Positions 1 to 6,339 of a DNA stretch of 21,272 bases are shown here, piece by piece; position 1 is the first letter of the stretch, and every line of letters begins with the position of its first letter. Both the position numbers and the translations under genes were made by a program. Below the pieces are notes generated by a model. It saw nothing but the letters and a program-made list of their open reading frames with translations. It was not told the origin of the DNA and ran no database searches. Source of the stretch: Gemmatimonadota bacterium (GTDB taxonomy: Bacteria > Gemmatimonadota > Gemmatimonadetes > Palauibacterales > Palauibacteraceae); the NCBI GenBank assembly GCA_029863105.1, contig JAOTWC010000004.1:1-21272 (forward strand). The letters run 5' to 3'.

Positions 1-1
1 C

Positions 2-937
2 CGAGACCGACTGCGCGGCGAGGGTCTCCCGGATCATGTCAGTCGGATAGACGCCATCTGATGCCGAGAATCCGCGATGGCGCCAGTATTCTTCTTCCGA
101 CCGCCCGAGAATCCACTGTCGCCAATCAGGTTCCGGAACCGCAGCAGGATTGACGTACTCGATATGCCCGTCGTCCCCGTACACCGTGACGGCCAGCGGC
201 AAATTGTCGAGGATGCGTTCCAGTTTGTCTTTGCCTGCTTCATTCTGCGCACTCAAGTTTCGGAGCCTGCTCACCATGAGGTTCATCGATCGAGCAAGCT
301 GACCGATTTCGACGGGTCCATCCGTCGAAATGCGATGTTGGAGGTCGCCTTCCGCAATCACTTCGGTCGATCCGATGATCTTTCGCAATGGACGGGTGAC
401 GGTTGTGCTGATTGCCACCGTTAACAGCGTCCCGACGGTGAAGATGATCAAACTCACGAGAGCAATGAAATTCGCGGACTCCCTGGCCTCGCGCCGAAGG
501 GCGTGAGACGAAGCAACGAGTTCCAGCGTACCGATACGGGCGTCGGCGAGCATGACCGGCACGGAGGCCGAGATCGGTTCCAGATCCCACTCGCTCCCCG
601 GCTGCCTGTCGTCAAGCTCGGTGAGCAACGCTCCCGCCGAGTCACGCACCGCTATGTACAGCACCTCGTCGCCAAGCATGGCGCCCTGAAGTGCCTCGGA
701 GATGGCCAGCGTGTCGCCGAACACCACACCGGAGCGCACCGTGAACGCCTGGATCGTCGCCAGCGCCTCGGTGCGGTTTTGGAGAGCTTCGAGAGCCACC
801 CGCTCGAAGCGGTCCGGAACGTACAGGTAGATGAATGTCGAGATGACGCCCAACAGGCCGGCAAACATGACGGCCATCCTGAATCGCAAGGAATTGCGGG
901 GCAGCCAGCTCAGCCGAGGCACCTTGTGCCCGGCCAC
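2..937 (-). CDS. Membrane sensor protein, HAMP-PAS, N-terminal part (runs off window)
   Basis: 312 residues are visible from a GTG at 937; the frame stays open to the window edge, so the output domain is not seen. Reading order: hydrophobic segment at about 19-39 (MAVMFAGLLGVISTFIYLYV), periplasmic stretch at about 40-155, second hydrophobic segment at about 156-178, HAMP linker at about 179-231 (TRPLRKII, then EGDLQHRI), and the start of a PAS domain from about 238 (RILDNLPLAVTVYGDDGHIE). The GTG overlaps the TAG of the upstream yfiR-like gene (TAGTG), with a GTGAGG ribosome site about 5 nt upstream, so translation is probably coupled. In YfiN-type cyclases the periplasmic domain between two TMs (CHASE8) is the part held by YfiR, and the size and position here fit that role. 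The effector could be a histidine kinase or a GGDEF domain; this cannot be decided from the window. Confidence 0.85.
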   Translation of the reverse strand, partial: MAGHKVPRLSWLPRNSLRFRMAVMFAGLLGVISTFIYLYVPDRFERVALEALQNRTEALATIQAFTVRSGVVFGDTLAISEALQGAMLGDEVLYIAVRDSAGALLTELDDRQPGSEWDLEPISASVPVMLADARIGTLELVASSHALRREARESANFIALVSLIIFTVGTLLTVAISTTVTRPLRKIIGSTEVIAEGDLQHRISTDGPVEIGQLARSMNLMVSRLRNLSAQNEAGKDKLERILDNLPLAVTVYGDDGHIEYVNPAAVPEPDWRQWILGRSEEEYWRHRGFSASDGVYPTDMIRETLAAQSVS

Positions 938-1518
938 TAGGACCTCACCATTCTGGCGAGCTTGAGCAACTCGGAGCTGAGATCAGCCCCTCCCGCGATC
1001 GCCGCCTCGAGGTTGACCAGAATCCGTGGCCGTCCGCGCTCCCGGTCCAGCCCGATCGCGATGCCGAGTTCCACGTACTCCGGGACGCCGGTCAGGGTGA
1101 GGATGCCCAGATCCCGCCCCGTCTGCGAGATGGACCGCACGTCAAAAGACCGGAGTGGAGTCAGGTACACGACATCCGTTCTGGCGGGCATCAGCCACTG
1201 CAGCGCGAGCGGATCGTCAGTTCCGCCCACGTCGACCGCTACGACGCGAATGGGTCGGCCGCCAAACCAGAACGCGAGCTCGTCTCGCAGGACACTCGTC
1301 GCCTCGTCCATGGCGGCCGTCGATTCCCTGGAACGCCGCTGATACAAGACCGCTATGACCGCCTCGTCCCGATCAGCCGTGAAGTTCCGATCGAACTGCA
1401 TGACCTGGGAGAGTACGGCGAGCTGAACGCCAACTGGCAGGGGCATCTCCTGCGCCACGGCAGGGTGTCCCATCCCCAGCAGACCAACGGCCGCGACGAC
1501 AGCTGATCGGCGAAGCAT
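937..1518 (-). CDS. YfiR-family (DUF4154) periplasmic protein, copy 1
   Basis: 193 residues, close to the usual YfiR size. Residues 1-23 form a signal peptide (MLRRSAVVAAVGLLGMGHPA, cleavage near VAQ). The mature part carries the family pattern also seen in the second copy in this window: FDR.F near 42, a central IAVLYQ strand, DVVYLTPLRSFD at 115-126, GVPEYVELGIAIGLD at 144-158, RPRILVNL at 163-170 and SELLKLAR at 182-189. The ATG at 1518 is preferred over a GTG at 1539 because it puts the signal peptide at the N-terminus and has GAGGA about 9 nt upstream. YfiR in Pseudomonas is a periplasmic repressor of the membrane diguanylate cyclase YfiN. Here the gene lies between a TonB receptor and a membrane sensor whose start overlaps its stop. 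This copy has no cysteine, so it cannot form the redox-sensitive disulphides described for Pseudomonas YfiR. Confidence 0.88.
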   Translation of the reverse strand: MLRRSAVVAAVGLLGMGHPAVAQEMPLPVGVQLAVLSQVMQFDRNFTADRDEAVIAVLYQRRSRESTAAMDEATSVLRDELAFWFGGRPIRVVAVDVGGTDDPLALQWLMPARTDVVYLTPLRSFDVRSISQTGRDLGILTLTGVPEYVELGIAIGLDRERGRPRILVNLEAAIAGGADLSSELLKLARMVRS

Positions 1519-1540
1519 CACGAAAAATCCTCGCTGCACG

Positions 1541-3517
1541 TCAGAACCAGGTGCGCAGAGTGGCGACTACGGAACGTCCATCCTGACGGATTGCCTGCTG
1601 AGGAAACTCGAGTCCGACCGGAGTTGAATACTGCTCGTCGAGCAGGTTCCTCACGGAAAGCGAAACCTGCACCGGCCAGTGCTCGGGCGAGTTGAGTCCC
1701 AGATCGACAACCGTCGCAGGGGATGTTTGCGAACCGCCGAGCGTCAGCCGGGATGAATCGTGGCGGAACGTCGAAGCGATCGTCACGCCGGCCGGCGCCA
1801 GCGTCCACCCGGTGACTCGCAGCGAGAACCTCGGTGAGTTCGGGAGACCCATGTCGTTCGATTCGCTCACGAGCTGGTACGCCGCGCTCATCGTGCCGCC
1901 GAACCGCTCGCCGGGCTGCGCTTTGAGCTCCACTTCGAACCCGCGACCTTCCGCGGAACTCTGATTGAAGAATTTCGGGAGCCCTGACAGCGGATCAAAC
2001 AGCCGGTCGATGAGATTGGTCATCCGGATATCGTAGAAGGAGATGGCACCGAACAGGCCATCCGTCAGCCTTCGCTCGTACGCCAGTTCCAGTGTTCGAA
2101 TTCTCTCAGGCTCGAGATCCGGATTGCTGAGAACCAGCCCGGGCTGCCCCACGAACAGCTCGAAGGGTGTGGGCGCCCGGAAGGCCTCACCATACAGGAC
2201 CTTGAAGGTCCCGTCGTCAGCCAGACGGTACACCACAGCTGCCCGCGGCGTGAGCGCGGAACCGACGGTCGAGTAGTGATCGAGGCGCGCACCAGCGTGA
2301 AGCGACAGATCCTGAGTGACCGACCACTCATCCTGCGCCCAGGCGGAGAGAATCGTAAACGGAGACTCCAGCGTGGTGACGAGAAATCCGCTGTTGACGT
2401 CGACCGTGTTCTCGACGTGGAATCTCGATTGGACTTCGATACCCACCGAGAGCCTGTTGCTGGCGATCGGATCCCATTGAAGCTGGCCGTCGGCGGTGAA
2501 CCGCTGGCCTCGCGAGTGGAAGTCGAGAGTGCCCCCCGGCCCCGCCATGAGAAGATGACCTCTCGTGTGCGAACGATCGTAGGATACTCCCCCCGCAACC
2601 GACACGTCGGAACTCAGGACGGTCTCGTAGCGCATTGCCGAGCTCAGCCAATCGTTGCTGATCTCGTTGCTCTGTTCGTTGAACAGGGCCCCGAAAGCGC
2701 CCGCGGCAAGGCCCTTGTCACGTTTCTGCCCGCCCACGGAGATGGAGAAGTCTCCCCAGCGCAGCTCGGCAAAAGCACCCCCGGCTTCCTCAGCATCTCG
2801 CTTCGTCGCAATACCGAAGTTCGTTTCGGGTGCGTCGAATTCGGGGAAGTACAGGTCCTGGCCATCCATATTGCGCCAGTACGCATTCGCGACGAGCTGC
2901 ACGCCCGCGCCGACGCTCCCTGAATGACCAACCGAAACTTCCTTGCGGCCGAAGCTTCCCACTCCGCCTTGTATGAAGGTTTCTTGCGCATCGGCGGCGG
3001 TCTTGGTGATGACGTTGATGACCGCGAACATGGCATTGCTGCCGTAGGCCGCCGACCCGGGGCCGCGAACGATTTCGATCCGGTCGACAACACTGAGATC
3101 CACACCGAAGGTCTCTCCGGTGAGCGCGGTGTCGAAGTACGGATCGTTGCGCCGCTGCCCATTGAGGAGCACGAGGACGCCCGGATTCACCTGAGACGTG
3201 CTGCTGAACCCTCTTACGCCAACCTGCGAGACGATGCGGTCATCGGACGTGTAGAAGCCCCGAGAAAACTGGAGTACTTCCCCAAGTGTAGTGTAGCCGA
3301 AGCGCCTGATTTCCTCAGCCGTGACGACCGTCACAGAGGCCGGGGCCTCGCGGGCGCTCTGCACATACCGAGACGCCGACTCGACAGGTATGCTCAGCAG
3401 CGAATCCAGCGACATCACCGCGGCAGACGGCGTTTGGGCGACGAGCGGGTTTGACAGCGGCTGGCCGATGATCGTGGCCAGTGCTGCAAACACGAGGAGT
3501 TTCCGGCTATCTACCAT
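1541..3517 (-). CDS. TonB-dependent outer-membrane receptor, copy 1
   Basis: 658 residues, a normal length for the family. The signal peptide spans 1-28 (MVDSRKLLVFAALATIIGQP, ending LVAQ). A short segment MSLDSLLSIPVESASRY precedes the plug domain at about 57-175, with APASVTVVTAEEI, QVGVRGFSS, VLVLLNGQRRND, RIEIVRGPGSAAYGSNAM and AVINVITK as landmark motifs. The remainder is a beta-barrel ending in a terminal Phe (LRTWF), the usual barrel-assembly signal. The ATG at 3517 is chosen because the signal peptide starts there and GGGGGA precedes it; the upstream frame extension to 3661 looks non-coding. It is the first gene of a minus-strand unit, with the yfiR-like gene about 22 nt downstream. 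The substrate is unknown; the plug resembles siderophore/cobalamin-type receptors. With YfiR and a sensor downstream, it may act as a ligand sensor instead of, or as well as, a transporter. Confidence 0.92.
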   Translation of the reverse strand: MVDSRKLLVFAALATIIGQPLSNPLVAQTPSAAVMSLDSLLSIPVESASRYVQSAREAPASVTVVTAEEIRRFGYTTLGEVLQFSRGFYTSDDRIVSQVGVRGFSSTSQVNPGVLVLLNGQRRNDPYFDTALTGETFGVDLSVVDRIEIVRGPGSAAYGSNAMFAVINVITKTAADAQETFIQGGVGSFGRKEVSVGHSGSVGAGVQLVANAYWRNMDGQDLYFPEFDAPETNFGIATKRDAEEAGGAFAELRWGDFSISVGGQKRDKGLAAGAFGALFNEQSNEISNDWLSSAMRYETVLSSDVSVAGGVSYDRSHTRGHLLMAGPGGTLDFHSRGQRFTADGQLQWDPIASNRLSVGIEVQSRFHVENTVDVNSGFLVTTLESPFTILSAWAQDEWSVTQDLSLHAGARLDHYSTVGSALTPRAAVVYRLADDGTFKVLYGEAFRAPTPFELFVGQPGLVLSNPDLEPERIRTLELAYERRLTDGLFGAISFYDIRMTNLIDRLFDPLSGLPKFFNQSSAEGRGFEVELKAQPGERFGGTMSAAYQLVSESNDMGLPNSPRFSLRVTGWTLAPAGVTIASTFRHDSSRLTLGGSQTSPATVVDLGLNSPEHWPVQVSLSVRNLLDEQYSTPVGLEFPQQAIRQDGRSVVATLRTWF

Positions 3518-3803
3518 GATTCCCCCGGCCATTCGGTAAAATCGACAATCCGATCCACTTGGTGGTATGCAGGCCGTGTGCCCAGGTGCGGCATCGTTAG
3601 CCAGGGCCACAAAACCGGGCAGGACGCGTACTTGCGGCCCGTGACGTGTTGCTTGGTGCAAGAATTATGGGCGATTCGACGCACTAGCTGCCCAGCCGCG
3701 CAGGTCGCAGCCCTAGCAGTCTCCGGTCCGTGTCCGGGAACGGTTCTTGATCTGGTGGGCACCCGTCATCGACCGGCACACAACCTTGGCAGCGGAGATC
3801 CGG
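3518..3803. promoter_or_regulatory. Divergent intergenic region between TonB receptor 1 and the FIST unit
   Basis: This 286-nt gap separates two divergent units, so it should hold both promoters. I could not find a convincing -35/-10 pair on either strand. The only small symmetry noticed is a TTGC-N5-GCAA motif near 3652-3664. The open frames on both strands look like extensions of the flanking genes without coding character. Confidence 0.4.
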
Positions 3804-4934
3804 ATGCAGGTTGAGCAGTCCCGCTGGAACGCACGCACCGGCTGGGATGGCCCGCTTGGCCACACCGTCAGCGCGCCCCAGCTGGTGTTCGTATTCGGAG
3901 GCCGCGAGCAGTTGAGCGGGCAGCCGCTGGACCGGGTGTTCGAGACGTTCCCCGGTGCGCAGGTCATGGGCTGCTCGACAGCCGGCGAGATCTCGGGTGT
4001 GGCCGTATCAGCTTCGACCGTGGCAGTGACTGCGATCGAGTTTGAGAGCAGCACGATCTCCGTGGTCTACCAGGACGTGGAGAGCCCCGAGGCCAGCGCC
4101 GAGGCTGGAGCCAACCTGATGGAGCAACTGCCCTCCGATGGACTCCGGCACGTGTTCGTGCTCAGCGAGGGCGTGCACGTCAACGGATCTGCACTGGTTG
4201 CCGGTATGGAGACAGTGCTTCCCGGTGGAATCGGTATCACCGGTGGCCTGGCGGGGGATGGCGACGCCTTCGAGCGCACGGTGGTTCTGCGGAACGGAGC
4301 CGCGGAAGCCCGGATCGTCAGCGCGGTCGGCCTGTACGGCGACAGCCTCAGGATCGGCCAGGGATGCCGGGGCGGCTGGAGTCCTTTCGGCCCGGCGATG
4401 ACGATAACGAGTTCCGAAGCCAATGTCCTGTACTCGCTCGATGGGGTTCCGGCCCTGGACGTGTACCGCAGCTACCTGGGTGATCGCGCGGTCGAACTTC
4501 CCGCTGCCGGCCTGGCCCTGCCGGTCGGAGTTCAGGCTCCCGGCACGTCGGCACTGGTCGTGCGCACACTGTTGTCGACGAATCCCGACGACGGATCGAT
4601 CGTGTTTGCGGGGGAGATGCCGCAGCAGAGCTCCGTCCGCTTCATGAGGGGAAAGCTCGACCACCTGATCGGCGGTGCACGTGAGGCCGCCGCGGGGTTG
4701 CGGCTGGACGGTGAACGTTCACCGCAGCTGGCGATCGTCGTCAGCTGCACGGGACGTCGTCTTCTGCTCAAACAGCGCGTGGAGGAAGAGATCGAAGAGG
4801 TTCGCTGCGAGCTCGGAGCCGACACGAAACTGACCGGATTCTACTCGTACGGCGAGATCGCCGTCGGTGCCGCGTCGACTCGGTCTGAACTGCACAACCA
4901 GACACTCACGATCACCACAGTTTCCGAGGACTAG
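3804..4934 (+). CDS. FIST-domain sensory protein
   Basis: 376 residues, covering FIST_N and FIST_C with no other domain. Landmarks: LVFVFGG (27-33), GAQVMGCSTAGEISG (51-65, the typical FIST_N signature), SEGVHVNGSALVAG (121-134), GGLAGDG (147-153), GCRGGWSPFGP (188-198), and in FIST_C VVSCTGRRLLL (312-322), GFYSYGEIAV (345-354) and LHNQTLTIT (363-371). The ATG at 3804 has GGAG about 8 nt upstream and matches where the family normally begins; a TTG at 3747 would only add 19 atypical residues. FIST domains are predicted small-ligand (amino-acid-like) sensors that work with kinases, cyclases or chemoreceptors. The protein has no TM or signal peptide and is expected to be cytoplasmic. Its stop directly abuts the ATG of the next gene, so the two form an operon. 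Confidence 0.92.
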   Translation: MQVEQSRWNARTGWDGPLGHTVSAPQLVFVFGGREQLSGQPLDRVFETFPGAQVMGCSTAGEISGVAVSASTVAVTAIEFESSTISVVYQDVESPEASAEAGANLMEQLPSDGLRHVFVLSEGVHVNGSALVAGMETVLPGGIGITGGLAGDGDAFERTVVLRNGAAEARIVSAVGLYGDSLRIGQGCRGGWSPFGPAMTITSSEANVLYSLDGVPALDVYRSYLGDRAVELPAAGLALPVGVQAPGTSALVVRTLLSTNPDDGSIVFAGEMPQQSSVRFMRGKLDHLIGGAREAAAGLRLDGERSPQLAIVVSCTGRRLLLKQRVEEEIEEVRCELGADTKLTGFYSYGEIAVGAASTRSELHNQTLTITTVSED

Positions 4935-5696
4935 ATGTCTGAGATCCCGCTACACCCCCTTCTCGAACGCCAGCTGGAGAAGGTGTTTCCCGACCATCGA
5001 CCCGCGAACCTCGAGCCGCTCATCGCGCTGGTCGATCAGGCGTACCGCGGACAGGATGACGATCGCGCGCTGCTCGAACGATCACTGGACGCCTCGTCCA
5101 CGCGGCTGTTGTGGAGCGACGAGGCACTGAAATCCGTTCTCAGCGTTACATGCGATGCTGCCGTGCGCGTTGATGCGAACGGATCGATCATCTCGGTCCT
5201 GGGTGGGCAAGACACCTGCCTGCTTGATGACGCGACCTCACTCGTGGGATGCCAACTGAACGAGGGGCCGGTAGCCTGCTCGCACCGGGAGCTTGAAACG
5301 GCACTCCGGCACGCTGGAATCGAAGGGTCGGATGACAGCATCGTGTTCACTCGCTCGCTCGACGGACAGGCACACCGCTTTCGCCTCGCGCTCGTGGCCA
5401 CGTCGTCAAACACTTTCGCGGCCGTGATCCGACGCGTGCCGGCTCAGGAGGCGGCGAACGAATTCGTGTCCGTGCGCCGGCGGGCGATGCACGATCTCGC
5501 GAACCAGGTGGGATCGATTCTCGGCCTGATCAGCCTTGCCGCCATGGATCTTGAAGAGACCCATCCGGCACATGAGGCCGTTGCCGATGCGCTGGGTGCG
5601 GTGAACGCGGCCACGGAACTGCTGCGGTCGATCCGCACGAGCCAGCCCGCGGTGCAGGAGCGGCCCGCCACATCACAGGCCCCGACGAACGCCTGA
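4935..5696 (+). CDS. FIST-partner protein with PAS-like region and DHp-like helix, no kinase ATPase domain
   Basis: 253 residues, starting immediately after the FIST stop codon (TAGATG). The N-terminal helical part (NLEPLIALVDQAYRGQDDDR then ALLERSLDASS, about 25-55) is the coiled segment often found at the start of kinases or cyclases encoded beside FIST proteins. A PAS-like fold follows at about 62-168 (AAVRVDANGSIISVLG, then VGCQLNEG). The C-terminal region at about 178-235 looks like a dimerisation/phosphoacceptor helix pair with candidate phospho-His186 in AMHDLANQVGSILGLISLAA. After that only about 20 Pro/Ala/Gln-rich residues remain: no N, G1 or G2 boxes of a HATPase domain are present, and no downstream gene supplies one. 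It could be a phosphotransfer protein, a substrate of a kinase in trans, or a truncated kinase. The gene converges with the second yfiR-like gene 7 nt away. Confidence 0.85.
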   Translation: MSEIPLHPLLERQLEKVFPDHRPANLEPLIALVDQAYRGQDDDRALLERSLDASSTRLLWSDEALKSVLSVTCDAAVRVDANGSIISVLGGQDTCLLDDATSLVGCQLNEGPVACSHRELETALRHAGIEGSDDSIVFTRSLDGQAHRFRLALVATSSNTFAAVIRRVPAQEAANEFVSVRRRAMHDLANQVGSILGLISLAAMDLEETHPAHEAVADALGAVNAATELLRSIRTSQPAVQERPATSQAPTNA

Positions 5697-5703
5697 CCCA
5701 CTC

Positions 5704-6336
5704 CTATTCGATTCTCGCCAGCTTCAGCAGCTCGGAGGTGAAGTCACACCCCTCCTCGTAGGATGCCGCGAGATTCACGACGATCTTCGGTCTGTTGGCG
5801 AACAGGTCCAACCCGACAGCGACCCCGGACGCTACATACCCCGGCACACCCGTATAGGTGATCATGTCCAGAGACCGGCTTGCGGTCGTAATCAGGCTGA
5901 GGTCGAACGCCCGCAGGGGTGCAACGTAGATCACGTCGGCTGCCGAGTTCGCCAGCCTCCAGCGCCAGCTTCGAGATTGATCGACGTCCACGAACACGTA
6001 CCTGACCGGAATCTGGCCTGCTCCGCCGAACGCGATCTTGTCTGCCGCTTCTGCCACTTGATTCCTGGCGAGGACAGAAGCCCGAAACCCACTTTGATAT
6101 ACGATCGCGATGACGAAATCTTCTCCGACTCGTTCGCTGAAGGTCCTGTCGAAGGCCAGGATCTTCGTCAGCAGCGGAATCTGAATGGATACCGGAACCG
6201 GCATGTCCTGCCCGTTCACCGGGGAGGGGAAGGCCGTCGTGATCGTCACGAGTGCCGACACGGCGATACCGAGCCGCGTCATGCCTCGGGCCAGACCGCC
6301 GCGCAAGTCAGCCGGGCGCTGCAGGCGCCGCATCAT
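5704..6336 (-). CDS. YfiR-family (DUF4154) periplasmic protein, copy 2
   Basis: 210 residues. The start at 6336 has AGGGA about 8 nt upstream and lies 3 nt after the stop of TonB receptor 2. A later ATG at 6282 would give a more compact signal peptide (MTRLGIAVSALVTITTAF, ending VNGQ) but lacks a well-spaced ribosome site. The mature part aligns by eye with copy 1: LAFDRTF (60-66), IAIVYQ (76-81), ADVIYVAPLRAFDLS (133-147), GVPGYVASGVAVGLD (163-177), RPKIVVNLAAS (182-192) and SELLKLARIE at the very end. It has one cysteine (EEGCDF, about 197), absent in copy 1. The likely role is a periplasmic adaptor that inhibits a CHASE-type membrane cyclase or kinase, but no such gene follows; the plus-strand FIST unit converges on it instead. 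Confidence 0.88.
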   Translation of the reverse strand: MMRRLQRPADLRGGLARGMTRLGIAVSALVTITTAFPSPVNGQDMPVPVSIQIPLLTKILAFDRTFSERVGEDFVIAIVYQSGFRASVLARNQVAEAADKIAFGGAGQIPVRYVFVDVDQSRSWRWRLANSAADVIYVAPLRAFDLSLITTASRSLDMITYTGVPGYVASGVAVGLDLFANRPKIVVNLAASYEEGCDFTSELLKLARIE

Positions 6337-6339
6337 GCG

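Noticed and set aside
3518..3803. Possible c-di-GMP riboswitch or tRNA in the divergent gap
   Set aside because: I looked for GEMM core sequences and for tRNA T-loop and acceptor pairing and found neither.
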